This document shows, in pieces, positions 1 through 12,427 of a DNA stretch of 64,000 nt. The translations under genes were made by a program, and so were the position numbers. Below the pieces are notes generated by a model that was given only the letters and a program-made list of their open reading frames with translations, made no database searches and was not told the DNA's origin. This stretch comes from Leucocoprinus leucothites. Its lineage: Eukaryota; Basidiomycota; Agaricomycetes; Agaricales; Agaricaceae. Every line of letters starts with the position of its first letter. The stretch's first letter is position 1. The DNA is taken from contig JAACJO010000026.1 of NCBI GenBank assembly GCA_013368445.1, positions 186,001 to 250,000 of the forward strand, read 5' to 3'.

Positions 1-492
1 GATGAACTGATGCCTCACAAATGCGCACTGGTTGCCGCCCATGGCCGAGCACTCATGCGTGCAGTCCTTCAGGGGTTCGCGGGTATTGCCCCTAGGAGCG
101 TGGTACCTAATCTGATTGAGATTCTGGGAACCTTAATGAGTCGTGCTGGTACGACAGTGGAAACGAATGATTCTGGCACAGCAAGCGAGTGGATGAAGGA
201 AATCATTTTTTCTGTAAGTGCTCTCGGCTATGGATATTCTTCGTCAATTCACTCGTCATCCATCAGCCTGACTTCATTCCGAGCAAGGCAACGATGGAGG
301 ATAAAGAAAAGTTCGTGAAGGGTATCGTTGGGTGAGTAATTGTTCCGAATGAACATCCTCCTGTGTGGTCAACCATGCTCGCACCTCAGATCCAGATCAC
401 TCAGAAGAACGAGAGATGCAGCAAACCAATTTACACTGGTTGCGAGAGGTTTGGAAGGGTCGAATTTTGGCTATGCTTCTGTGACGATGTAA
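1..492 (+). CDS. Importin-beta family nuclear transport receptor (Mtr10/transportin-SR-like), 3' end only
   Basis: This is the C-terminal part of a gene that begins before the window. Three exons read in one frame: 1-213, 267-331 and 405-492, joined by two short GT-AG introns, with TAA at 490-492. The first exon encodes amphipathic helices (AAHGRALMRAVLQGFAGIAP, then VVPNLIEILGTLM) typical of the last HEAT repeats of importin-beta proteins. The last exon ends in RDAANQFTLVARGLEGSN, resembling the tail of Mtr10/transportin-3-type receptors. Members of this family carry SR-type or mRNA-binding proteins into the nucleus in a Ran-dependent cycle. What is seen is only about 120 residues, so the subfamily is an inference; another exportin/importin of the same superfamily is possible. 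Confidence 0.7.
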
Positions 493-3118
493 TTTACTTC
501 TCGATTTGTTAAAGGGGATTATTAAGAATCCCTGAGAGATAGATTCCCGTGAAGTCTATAAAGCAGTAAAATATAGCAGTATAGTCGCCGTGCATACCAG
601 GTCCAGTTTAGGCTGAATGAATATCCCGCATCAAAAAGTGCTGTTAGAGCTCAAAGTATTGATTTCGGCCCGTCCATCATAGGACCAGCTACCTCTTCGC
701 CTTCGCCGTTCACGAAGACGGAAGAAATTTAGAACCGACACAATTCATTGACGACATATATCCCAAGACAGGCATCTGCGACTCAAGCGCTCTCGTCGGA
801 TCAAAACATACTCATGTAATGACAAAGCGATAATACCTTCATATGCGACAACATCTAGACAACATCTGCTAGGTATCCAATTTTGGGACTTCAGGGTGTC
901 TAGGATTTCAATCTAGCGCGCAAGTGTGGCCGCTGTTCCGAGGACAAGGGTATCCTCGAATGCTTGAGCTTCCCGGCTTGAAGCCAATCAGTTTATTAGA
1001 TATGAAACCCGAAGAACAGGAAATCCTCGCAATCCGAAAGATGGCATGAGCAGCGTCACCCAGAAGTATATAGTATGCCTGCCCCCCAGAAGTATGGCCC
1101 ACTGGTTCAGTACGAAGCCACCACTGGAGACTGACGGTGGGAGACCAGTACCAAAACCGCTCTACAATCCGTCAATCCGTCATTCAGCATACAATGCTCA
1201 GATGCTCATTAAGCGAGAAGGCGTGTACAAGGCGCTCGCTCGCTAGAAATAGGTTGATCTCGCTTCAAGGTCTTTGCGCACCGCAGCAGCATTGAGGACC
1301 GCTCCGCGTTCTGGGCCTTTGATCGCGTAGTACTCACATGAAATATGCTCGGGCCGGTGCTTGCCCAACCCAACAATATCGGTCTCGCAACCGTGACGCT
1401 TCATCTATCATCCACTCAGACCCGGGTAAGCTTTCTGAGACTCAACGCTTTTTCATGGATGAAACAAAAAGGTGACAGACTAGTTTCTGATGGATTGAAT
1501 ACGCTGGGGTTGATGGGTTGACACACACGAGACTGTTCAAATTCAAAGAACACGTCTGTATACAATTACAGAATTCAAATGATACCGTTAGTCATACCTA
1601 GATTCTGTCGGCTTCAGTAGCCATCTTGAACTTGAGGATGCGACCATCTTTCAGGGTGATTATTCTTTTCTCTGGGTCACACGACAAAATAAAGGACAAG
1701 AAGTGAATGATGTAGGGAAGTGGATTGAACTCTGCGTTGTTCATCAAAAGCTAAACGCTCGAGTTCGGAAAGCAAAGTGCGTCTGCTGCAGACATTCTAG
1801 TACTTGAGCATGTTTGTTATTGTTAAGTGCCGGACATTGTTCGAATACAAACGAGGCAGAGGCCTACTTAACAATCAATTCGATCAGTTTTCCTCTCTAA
1901 TACTCTAGTGTATGAAGACTCCAGCCTGATATGGATGAATCATGGCCAGAGGCATACCTACTTCCGCTCTCTTGAAAAAATGTTTTGGAGGCTGATATCC
2001 AAGAGCTTCTAAAGTCTTCAGACCATTGGGGAGGGATACTGATACCTGACCCAAGCACTACATTCGTATCTGATAATTTGAATGTATTTTTATACCAGGA
2101 TCAGTAGGAAAATATATATTCACGAATAAACCATATCTCAGTTATACATCCTAGACGTTACAGAGTAGCGCCCTGGGTGACTGTTAACCCATTAATTTCA
2201 CAGCATACGACAGTGACTTGCAGCAGGGTGCTGTGCGAAGGCATGAGGGAAACAACGGAGACCGATGGCGCCTCGAACTTATTCAAATCAGTTGTCAGTG
2301 GTGTCGCCTCTTATTATTGGCTCGGCAAACTCTAAGTCTCCTTCCAAGTATCGTATGAGACAGTGGGTTTGTGGACGTTGGTTCAGCTTGAAGGAGTTGA
2401 AGACAAGTTTCCCGATCGAAGACGCGACCCTACAAACGTCCCAGGAATAAGATCAGGCTCCGGGATGTTTACGTATGTCGATATGGAGATTTGGACCAGC
2501 CACCATGACCTCATGTAGTTCTATACACGAAAGCATCGCAGAATGTACCAATCGGTATGACCTCAGACACAAAAGACTGGTTAGGACCCTATCTGGCTTG
2601 ATTAATCACGGAGCTTAAGCTTCGTCGTCTGACTTCCTTACTACTATCTTTCTTTTCGGGTATACAAACCCGACCACGACTGTGGGGCTATGGACAAGCC
2701 AGTTTTCAGATCAATTCATTCTTGGCCGAGTGTACTCGTAAGTGTGCAACAAATCCATTAGGGGATATTGAGAATGGAGGCGCAGCCACTTTAAATAAAT
2801 ATTTCATGCCAATCGGGGTTTGAGAGCGAACGATCCAAGGATGAACTACTATGGTACTCATAAGTTGGATTCACTTTGGATTATCACTCGAGATGCTCCT
2901 GAAGAACCAAGGGAGCGTCTTCTGAGGTCGGGACCGTGAAAGTAAGCATCTGTGATGATCAACATCTCGGAATACGTAATTTTTGCGGCCCTGGAGACCT
3001 AGTAGATTGCGGGGTCTCATTAAGCCGCAGATTCTCCAAGAGGGAAAGCACTGCATGAATGTGAACCCCTGAAATATATTCACGACGCATACGACACTTG
3101 ACTGCCATGTACAGATAG
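493..3118. other. Gene-poor interval, no supportable gene
   Basis: Only short, unrelated open frames occur. A stretch at about 925-1250 reads as protein-like in changing frames (for example GLKPISLLDMKPEEQEILAI on the plus strand), interrupted by stops. It may be a decayed gene fragment, but I cannot name the family. Nothing else is recognised. Confidence 0.5.
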
Positions 3119-5364
3119 TTACCCAATGGATATTTCCTTCAGCCTCTTGGCCTTTATTCTCCGGTCTTTTAACGCCTCTCTCGCAAGTAGCCTTTTTTCT
3201 TTGATATCTTCGGTTCCAGTCACAATAGAAACAGTCGAGATCGTTGAAGACGATGATGCCATTGAGGTAGTCCGAGAAAATAAGGGACCGGAGCGCCTGT
3301 CTAGAGTTATTTTCCGCTTCATAGAGCCGCCTGGAGCTTTTCGATGGCGTTTAGGAGAGACGGAGCCACCCACACTTGAGCCCCGAGAGAAAGGTGCCCG
3401 AACCCTTGAGTCCTTGCTAGAAATTGAGGGGCGACTTCTCGAGAATGTCGTCGAGGTTTTCTTCTTCACTTGCAGTGGTTCCGCGCTCTGAAGAGTATAG
3501 GACCGGGAGAGGCCGAATGCCGGATCCGACAGGTTGTGACTTGAGACGGAACAGACATCTGAAGTAGGAAGACGTATGTGGACAACACCTGTGGTACTTC
3601 CAGTTGCGATCAAACTCCATAGGTCAGATGCAGACGTCTTGGTGGTACAGCCACGACTCAGGGTCTGCTTCGAGTTAACCTCGTCTTGGGCGGGGCTTGA
3701 GCGCCGTGGTGTGTCCCGTTTGAAGGATCGTTTGGGACGTGCAGGGGTGAATATAGACTCTGAGTTCTCCTTTCCGTCCCTGATCGCGGCGATAGGTAAG
3801 CTGGCCGCAACAGCATTGAAGGCATTGACAAAATTAGATTTGATGGAATTAGTCCACCCTTCGCCTTCAAGTGCATCTCCACTGTGACTAGCTAAGTTTG
3901 AAGGGCTTCCAGGATGATTTGGGGCTTGACGTTCCCATGTCTTGCGAATGTGTTCAGCCGACATGATTCGCGACTTCGTTTTGCTTGCAGGCGAGTCTTC
4001 GCTGGATGATATATCCTTCTCTTCCCATGGTATGACCAATCCCTTCCCGTCGAGCCCCAAAAACCTCGGCATCGGGACGAGCTCCCGGGGTGTTCCAATT
4101 TCAGGCAGAGGCGACATCGAACCGCGGGACGGGCAAGTGAACCCGGCCTCCTGACTGGAGGACACAGATATGTCGCCAGGTACTTGGTTCGTGATGAGCA
4201 ATGCAGAGCCCTTTCCGAGAGTATCCAACTGGAGACGTGGGTCAATGCTCCCTAAAGATAAGCGGTTGGCACATGACGACGCAACAGGATTGCCAATAAA
4301 CTGTTGGCCAGAATATCTAGAGAACAGTGCATATGAGGGGATATGTTGATTAATGAAGGGAGGTCGTGGTTTTCTGTCCATGTAGCATTCAGATCGCTTG
4401 GGTTCTCCTACGTCTCGATCTCCTCTTGGTTCCCATGACTGCACATACGCCATATCTTCCCGGCTGCCAAGATTTATGATTCCCATCTCCGTAGTTGTAG
4501 TACGCATCGCGTTTTCAAGGTCGGAGGTGGTAGATGGATCACCCAAACCATCATCATCATCATTCCCACCTGTCGAATAAACCCACGGTAGCTTTGCAGC
4601 GGAATCGACAAGACGCCGGCGCCGTTCGTGCGCCTGTCGCCGGACCGCCCATGCTATCAGAGATGCAAGGACGGCAACACCGGCGATGGTACCGAGGACG
4701 ATGGCGACATAGTATGGAGGAGAGTGAGAGAGGTAATCAGCTGAAGTGGGAACTGCAGAAGCGGTGAATGTGGAATCAGGCCCGGTCGAAACTGCGGTTG
4801 ATGAAGGGCTTAGAGATGACGGGGAGCTAGGCATTGATAGAATTTCGGGTGGCAACGACGGAGTCATAATGTTTGAGGTTGTCACCGATCCTATTTCGGA
4901 GGTAGCCATTAAACTAACTGAACTCGGTGCCTGGGTCTCGGACATAAGGGTGGGCAGATTGGTTGATGGAGTGATGGTCAACAGCTCCATGGACGATTGT
5001 GTAGGAATCAACGTCGTTGATGATGTGAATTCTTCAGTAGGAGACCTATCACTCGCACCTGTGCCTGTGGTGGCAACGGATGCGGTGATCTAACGAAAGA
5101 AAAAAATCATTATGTGATTAGCGGGAACTCGGGATGGAAAATCATATCGTAACTCGCCGAGTCTGTTTCAACTGAAGATGGTGAGTCGACTGCGCCAGGA
5201 GTTCCAGTTCCAGCATCATCACTACCTCCGTTTTCACTAGTGCCCGGCCTTAAGGTCACAACACCACCGTCATAAGCCACCCAGACATCAAGATCCGCAG
5301 CACGTAACACGCCACGCTCCCCAGCAGATTGATTGCAGTGGGCGGTGGTGGCCGGGAGGCTCAT
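3119..5364 (-). CDS. Single-pass membrane protein with Ser/Thr-rich ectodomain and long basic cytoplasmic tail
   Basis: The main exon is open from about 5093 to the stop at 3119 (over 630 codons). Read N to C, it has about 130 residues very rich in Ser, Thr and Pro (mucin-like, probably O-glycosylated), one membrane span (YYVAIVLGTIAGVAVLASLI) followed by the stop-transfer cluster RRQAHERRRR, then a 480-residue low-complexity tail with many Ser/Arg patches. This is the layout of fungal SKG6/AXL2-type cell-surface proteins, but I see no diagnostic domain. An upstream exon at about 5110-5364 is likely, joined through an intron ending in a TTAG just upstream of 5093. The donor and the signal peptide are not resolved, so the true start may lie further upstream, perhaps near the ATG at 5463. 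Cell-wall or polarity roles are only suggested by architecture. Confidence 0.65.
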
Positions 5365-7151
5365 GCAGTCAATGTTAAGTCAAAAACAAGGGGAATTTGC
5401 TTCCAGAGCGGGAAAAGAATGACAGCTCGGCCGGCGATGGGGTAGCAGAGAGGAGAGTACCATGGTCGAGGCGCCGGAATAGCCAGTCCAGTATTCAAGA
5501 ATATACTGAAATGGTCAGCCACTTGAATGAACATACACACATAGTCTTTAGGTGCGATGTGCCTGTCGGTAAGCCAGTCATGTCATTTTGGTTCCGCTGT
5601 CAACCACGTCGATCCGTCGTCCCGGCTTTGCGGCCCGGATTCTGATCCGCTTTGGCGAATCTGATCATTGCAGGAAATCCTATACAACCACCTCCCCTCA
5701 TAGATAGCAGTTGCGCAACCAACTCAGTGCTTGTGCATCATATTGTACTACTAGTTTGATCCCGTAATTAACTCTCAAGAATAAAAGCAGACGCCTTGCT
5801 TGAGGAGGCTGTGGTTAACAATTTTCGAAACAGATTAGGCCGTGTAATGTCCATTTCATCACCTCATTACCCAGAGGAGACATTGCCTTGACCCTGAGAA
5901 GGTGTGAAACGAGTCACCTCTACCATCCGAATCGCAATTGCCAATAAGCCGGTGGATAAGCGCATGCACGACTCCTCGGTTCTCGGTCGTTTACAATCAT
6001 CTTCAAAGGTCTTCCAAAGAAGCCATAATTACTTGAGACGCGAAATGTTCGCATCATCAGTCCTGCTTCGATGATGGGGGAAATTTGTGGGCTAAAATTA
6101 ACCCTCGAGTACAAGGTTCAGTGTTGATCAGTCCAATAGTCTCATCATCTGCCTCCAGAATATCATCTGGCTTCTTTTGCCCAGTGTCAGCCGAGCTTAG
6201 TCTTGGACGCTAAGAGCGTTTGCGACTAGGCGCAATTGGCGAACGTCCAGTCTCAGACACAAGCAGTAAAAGTACAGAAGAACGAGAAGAGAATCCAAAT
6301 CAGTGGTTTGACACTGCACAATATGGACAGCCTCTGACAACAATCAGACAGCGCTCAAGAAAGTTTGTAATTTAAAGACCATTTGCACTATTGAAGGTAA
6401 TTGAAAATGAAATGGAACGGCGACAGCTTTACAGCGAAATTCCTGTACACAGAAGGAAGGTAGTACAATCAGCGTTCTCGTAGACAATTGATAGTCTTTT
6501 CGAAGCAAAATTACATTATGGGACCCACGGATGGAATGCAAGGGTAGGCTTGATTTTCTGTTTCGGCAAAACACGAAACCACGTGAGAAACCCAAGCCTT
6601 GCCGGGTGCGGAAGGAAAAGCTAGGCACAAGACCTCATCAACATCACCACATCGAGGCTGTGGCTATCTATTCCTCCCATTGGCATCCGTCACTGCGTGG
6701 CTGTAACCTCTAAACTGTCACCTAAAGGTCCTCCTAGCCCCTTCGGGCCCATTGGCTTGCAGCTTCGCGCTTCTAGTATACCTTCCTATTCGAACACAAC
6801 CATGTGTCCGACAAACGGAGACTACACTCAAGAGATGCTGACTCAACGCCCTCCCTCGTCGACTCTCGGGGCAGGTGTAACAACATCTTTTCAATGAGTC
6901 ACAGCGGGTCCGCATCCCATCTGCGGGCGCGTCCCTCACGTTTCATCAGTAATCTTGCGATGCTATTCTTATTCCACTAATGTTGAGATCAACACAGATT
7001 ATTGAGATCTACCCCCTCCCGTTCTTATGCCCGGATTTGACTCGGATAGCATTATGCGTCCAGGCAACCCGAGTATTAAAAGCAGTTCTGCTACAGCTCA
7101 ATCGCTACTCTTTCCTCTCATCTGTCGTCACCCTATCCCTCCTCCAGCCGA
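5365..7151. other. Intergenic region between divergent genes
   Basis: No convincing gene. It holds the upstream regions of the minus-strand membrane protein and of the plus-strand adenylating enzyme. Short open frames are not supported by composition or similarity. Confidence 0.55.
7074..7081 (+). promoter_or_regulatory. TATA-like element of the adenylating-enzyme gene
   Basis: TATTAAAA lies 71 bases before the chosen ATG at 7152 and is followed by a pyrimidine-rich stretch, a usual arrangement for basidiomycete core promoters. Assignment is by position only. Confidence 0.35.
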
Positions 7152-8978
7152 ATGCTGAAAACTCACCTCTCCGTCCTCGAGACCAGCGCCTCAAGGTTCC
7201 CCAACGCTGCTGTCTTCAGGACACCCGAGCTCGACGCCTCAACCAAGCGTATCAAGGGTTGGAACTCAATAACTTACCAACAATTCTACCGTGATGTGGA
7301 GACTTTTGCAAAGTACTGGACAAGGTCACTGAGGGCCAACGGTATTCCCCAGCGCTCTGTAGTCGGAGTGTGGTACGTCTCTCGCCTATGGTTATATTTG
7401 ATGGACTTCTTACCCTGGTATAGGCTAAGCGGTTTCCTCTACACCGATGTCCTCCACATCTACGGTCTTTCAAGAGCTGGATACATCCCCCAACTCTTCA
7501 GCATCCGCCTACCCAACCCCATCGTAGTATATGAGCTACTGCATAGAGCAGGCGCAAGAGCTCTTGTTTATGATGTGTCGTTTTCGAATATTCTTGGCGA
7601 CTGCCCAGTGCCGACGCACTTGGCGTCGGATGTGCGTGGGCTTGACCTTCGGGCAATGCCACTATCACCGATTCTATCTGTCACCGAAGAGGATGTCGGT
7701 TTCATCTTCCACACTAGCGGGTCAACATCAGGAAGTCCAAAACTCGTGCCATGCAGGTACCGATGGCTACAGAACGTTGTGGACAAATCGTATTCAATAT
7801 CCTACCCACGCAACCCACGGCGGCAAGATGTTTCAGTCTTCATGTTCGTGTCTTTCCCGCTTCTCTGACCTTCGTTTAACTGATCACGTCCATTAAACAG
7901 TGGTAGCATGTGTCACATCGCCCAGTCATTCAGTAAGTAGTCGTAAATCCATCAGTTCGAGGAATAAGATCTAACTGTCGGTAACAGTGTTCATTGGCAC
8001 ACTCCAGCACGGATCTTGCGTGATTCAGCCCACTGCCCTCAATTTCTCGTCAGAGGAGCTCGCTGATATGATTGTTCGTTGCGGGCTGAACCGCCTCAAC
8101 CAATTTGCAACCTTCCTCGGAAACCATCTCCGAGCATCACGTCAAGATTCCAGACTGTTGGCGATGCTCATGTCTCTCGACGACGTGTTGTATACAGGGC
8201 TTGCCCTCCCGCGCGAAGAAGAACAGTGGGCATACAAGCATGGGATCAAGATCAGAGTATGTTTTATTCAATCCTTCAAATATGATTAACGGCTCGATAC
8301 TAACGCCCCCCCTAGAACTTCTTCGGTAGCACAGAAGTTGGCGGAATGCTCCTATCAGGCGGCTGTGAACGCAATCCGGCCTTGGTGGCGCCTCTGCCGG
8401 GCACTTCATATCGCTTCGTTTCCACATCGTCCACGTCTACACAAACCCAGTCTACCCACCGCTCCACAGCCGAACTCTTCGAGCTTGTCATCCTCGCCAA
8501 CTCGCCCGACTGTCCCGATGTTTCCCTACGGCACGCGGATGGTCACTTCCATACCGGAGATCTCTTCCAGGAAGTCCTTCCTGGGTTCTACCTCTTCCGC
8601 GGGCGTGACGACGATTGGATCAAGTCGGAGAACAGTTTACGTTGCGACACGAAGGCAATCGAAGACAACGCACGAGCGATGTGTGGGACTTTCATTGCGG
8701 AATGTGTCGTAGTAGGAACTGGTCGGCCTTCGCCTGTCATGTTCATCGAACCCGGCGTCGAGATGAACCAAGATAAACTGAAGAAGGAAATCTTCCGCAA
8801 AATCCGACTCTTCCACTCTCGGCGTTACCTACACGAGCAGATTGTATCCCCGGATATGATCGTTGTAGTCCCAAAATCAACTCTACCTCGTACGGCAACC
8901 AAGGGAAACATTCGCCGAAAAGCTGTCGAAGAGGCATTCAAATCCCAAATAGATGAGATCTTCGCGCGCGCAAGGTGA
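7152..8978 (+). CDS. Stand-alone adenylate-forming enzyme (ANL superfamily, NRPS-like A domain)
   Basis: Five exons (7152-7372, 7424-7843, 7901-7932, 7988-8256, 8316-8978) give 534 residues. ANL core motifs are present in order: the Ser/Thr/Gly phosphate loop FIFHTSGSTSGSPKLVP (A3), NFFGSTEVGG (A5), HTGDLF (A7), a hinge region FRGRDDDWIK (A8), and a C-terminal TATKGNIRRK lysine loop (A10). It would activate a carboxylic acid with ATP. The A domain most resembles those of fungal adenylate-forming reductases and NRPS-like proteins. The frame stops right after the A10 region, so there is no thiolation, reductase or thioesterase domain. Either the acyl-adenylate goes to CoA or a separate carrier, or the protein is a truncated relative. 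The exons are intact, which argues against a pseudogene. The substrate cannot be read from the sequence. Confidence 0.85.
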
Positions 8979-9660
8979 AAGTCCTCAAGTTTCGGACTCA
9001 CGGACTAGTCGACTCTTCATATCTATTTAATTTATTCACGCAATTTTCTACTCTATTACTAGCACCTTATTACGCACTTCGTCGGCATTCGTATTCTATC
9101 CACTGAATTATTAGTATCACTACACACCATTACTTATTAGCCTGTTCATTGCTTTGTGGCGCATTGTTTGTAGCACTACATACCCCCCCACCCCGTAAAA
9201 CACATCCTGTACTCTTGTACCCAATAATGCATAATGCATAATCTCATGCAGTGTATTCGTTTCACCCATGTGCGGCGTCAAACCCGGACTGTATTTGCTC
9301 CACTCTGACCTCCAGAACGCAAATGTGTCAAGTCGGTGTGATCATCATCATCATCGGAGTCGCCAAAAATACTCTAAACAAAGTCAATTTTTAAATTGAG
9401 TACCCACGCCCATTGGAAAGGACCGTGTTTCAGCAGGATTGACGCTACCATCATTGAGAAAGGGTTAAGGTGAAAGATGGATTCACGTCTACTTGTCCGT
9501 GTCAAAGGGAATGTCGAATTCGGCTGGCGTGAACGCCGAAAACCGCCTGACTCAAAAAATATATACATGTACACAACTCGGGATTGTTGTAAACAATCAA
9601 ATCAAAACAGAATACAGAGCTGCGGATGGACGGATTTGTGATCCATCATCCTTGGCTGTA
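8979..9660. other. Convergent 3' intergenic region
   Basis: Lies between the stops of the adenylating enzyme and TDP1. It is AT-rich in parts and probably holds both 3' UTRs. No gene is seen. Confidence 0.6.
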
Positions 9661-12236
9661 TCATTCAATCGAAGCTGCCTCGGCCTGCTGAAAATACAGT
9701 GATTCATCCTGGATCTGTGGCGGAGACGTCGAGGACAACATCAGTCGGTGATTGGATGGGAGAATACAAGAGACCGTATCTTACCCAAGGCTCATCGCTG
9801 CTTGCGTACTTCCTCGGAGGCCGTTGAAAACAAGCCACACGATTTGCTTCAGCTTCATCCTTCAAAGGGAATACAATACCAATTTCATAGTTGGTGACCT
9901 TGATCACGGGTGAGTATACGTCGTCAGGGTCTGTATAAGGGATCCCCGAGGAGACACTCACATTCAGGACTGGATTGAATGCACTGCCAGACAAGGTACC
10001 CCAAGCTGAGGGTGTGAAGTTGTGGGAGCCAACATATGCCCAACCGATGGCCGGCTCTATGATCTGGACCTCGTCGCTTGAATCGTCACTCTCCGTATCG
10101 GACACCTCTCGTTTTGACTTTCCCGAGGAGGACGAGACGCGTTGTTTGGTAGCTATAATCATCTGAGTAGAATACGAGAACACGTAAATAAACAAAGCGT
10201 CTAAGACCAACGTAATCTGTACCTTGGAGTGCATCAAAGCCGGGCCACCCTTGCTAATAGAATTGAAGAACTTGTCTCTTGGAAAGTTCTTCGCAGACCA
10301 TTGTCTCCTCCGGCAAAAGATAGTGCCTCCGCCCTGAATGAACAAAAATGTGACAAACAGTATTTTGAACGGGAGTTTCAAAGGGCGACATTCGAGTTAT
10401 TGACTTACGGGCTCACCTCCTGCACTCTCTCGTACAGTTTGTTTGGTTGGGAAGACAATCTTCACGGGTGGAAATGCAAGCTTTTCGCGGCGCCTTTTGG
10501 GCTCGTCGAGCCAATCTTCGGCAGACTCGCCTCGTGCGGACCAGTGGAACTCATTGAGCCATTGTGTCGTGAAGTTGCCTAGGCTGGAACCCTATTGAAT
10601 ACTTGATTAGTACCCGTCCCGCAATACAAGGACGCAAACAAACCTGGCATTCTATCACGAGGTTATCTTTCCCCAGTCCCTTGCCGGTTCGAAGTCCCAT
10701 TTTTCGAACGGCCATCATAAGACGCGGATGTCCCGACCTAAGATCGCTAAATTAAGGGCGATTCAATCACTTTGGAATTACGGATGAACAAACCTGAGTA
10801 CATTCGGCCATCCTTCATGCTTTCCCGCGATAGAAGGTACGAGATAAGCCGTAACTTTCGACCAATCCCAAAGTGATCGCAGGTCATCAATGGACTTGAG
10901 GGGGATATTCCTCTGGAGTGCAAAAGTCAGCTGGTTTACGGCTATTTATTTGACTGAGAGTTACATGTTCTTGAAGTAGTGTCCTTAATGCAGGAAGAAC
11001 GTTTACAGAATGCAGGACTCGTTGCATAACAGAAGGGAAATCATCAGTAACTTTCGGGTCATGTGGTATAGGTTTCGAGCGCAGCGGAAAATCTTGCAAC
11101 CAGACAGACTACCAATACGCATGAGGACTTGTCGACAGAAAAGATATTATACATACATTTTCCATGTCACGCCAGTCATAGTCAATCAAGTTCGCCGTGG
11201 AAATCACAACTCGTAGGCGACCATTCTTGTAAAAAAGCTAGCGAAGTCTGAGTTTCTCTGATGTGACTTCGGATCCGCGATACGCACGAGCATAAACTAA
11301 TGCAAAAGATAAGAATTATCTATTCAAGCTAGAACATAGACTATGGCTTACCTTCATATGCTGACACCCGAAGCCCCCGCGGAGTGGTGGTGTTGTTTTG
11401 ATCCAGGTCGGAAAAGTGTATCTGATTGAAGTTTGTCCCGTCCTATCCGGTTGGGCGACCATAATAACAGGAACTGTAGGATTAAAAAACTGATATATCC
11501 ACGACCAATCAAGAGAGTACGAAGAAAGTATAGCAAAACTAAGTTCGTCTTTCTAGTCGATGCTTGAGCAAACGTGGAACCGATAAAGGTCATGAGAACT
11601 CACATTACCCAAGACTTGGGTTAGTCTAAACGTTGGCCGACCATCCTGTCTCGGTTCTGCATGTCGAGTAGCAGTTTGTCGAAGCTCACCGTCCCAAAAT
11701 AGTTGCTGAGAGCTAGAAGTTCCAGTAGGGTTGAGGGGTATTGCCTTTTCCTGAGATGGTTTTGACATATGTTGCTTCTTGGCTGGTGGCTCATCCACGC
11801 TCACGTCGCTTTCCGTTTCAGATTCGGGATCCTCCTTCACTGCCTTTGCATCACCTCGGGTTGCTTCTCCCCTTAGCCTCTTCTGTCGCTCAAGGCGCTC
11901 TTTTTCTAGCTTAGCACGTTCCGACAAAAAAGATGGCTGCCCCTGGTTTGAGCGCTCTTCCTTCCGTGCTGAAACTGGACCTGGGGGTTGAGGGACCGGT
12001 GGGGGTGGACTTGAGGTCTTCGATGCTTCTAGTGCCTGCCGAAGATCATCTTGATAACGCGCTTCCCCGATATCGTCGTCGCTGTCGATGGTGATGACCT
12101 CTGGTCTTCCCGCACGCTGGCTCTCCTCTAAACTCAAGGCAATGGCTCTTTTCCAAGAATCGGTATAGCATTCGGAGCAATATGCTTACACGAGGATTGC
12201 AACACACCTCGCAAAGTCCTCGTCTTCACTGTACAT
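9661..12236 (-). CDS. TDP1: Tyrosyl-DNA phosphodiesterase 1 with two N-terminal ubiquitin-interacting motifs
   Basis: Twelve exons sum to 627 residues: 12236-12208, 12147-11604, 11552-11352, 11237-11157, 11108-10965, 10912-10794, 10746-10644, 10591-10409, 10333-10223, 10162-9962, 9898-9785, 9714-9661. The enzyme hydrolyses 3'-phosphotyrosyl bonds left by trapped topoisomerase I. Both HxK active-site signatures are visible: CQHMK (His about 256, Lys 258), followed by GRLRVVISTANLIDYDW, and LMHSK (His about 503, Lys 505), followed by GWAYVGSHNFTPSAWG. The first exon joins the second to make DEDFARAIALSLEESQ, a clear UIM; a second UIM-like stretch is YQDDLRQALEAS near residue 45. Between the UIMs and the catalytic region is a charged disordered linker. 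The start ATG is fixed by the UIM reading frame. It is head-to-head with the APEH gene. Confidence 0.95.
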
Positions 12237-12427
12237 CAGAACTGACAGGAGATGCTGTGATGGTGGTGGAAGAAGATATCATACACGCGCTTTGAACTTC
12301 GACACGATGTGTGATGCCGGAATATGCCGCTCCCCAATGGATATTATAACCACCGGACATCGACCTAAAATGGTAATGTCATTTAAATGAACATTGACGA
12401 GCTAATCTGTGATTATCCTCAGCCGCC
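12237..12427. promoter_or_regulatory. Bidirectional promoter between TDP1 and acylaminoacyl-peptidase
   Basis: Only 191 bases separate the two divergent start codons, so the genes must share this upstream DNA. The plus-strand ATG sits in a strong GCCGCCATG context. Confidence 0.6.

Noticed and set aside
925..1250. Protein-like fragments in several frames
   Set aside because: Could be a dead gene, but no family recognised, so not called as a pseudogene.
3126..3491. Plus-strand open frame opposite the Ser/Thr-rich membrane protein
   Set aside because: Antisense of a coding exon with biased codon use; it has no features of its own.
10681..10700. GGTTCGAAGTCCC-like string resembling a tRNA T-arm
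   Set aside because: It lies inside a TDP1 exon coding GLRTGKG; no acceptor stem or anticodon arm can be formed around it.
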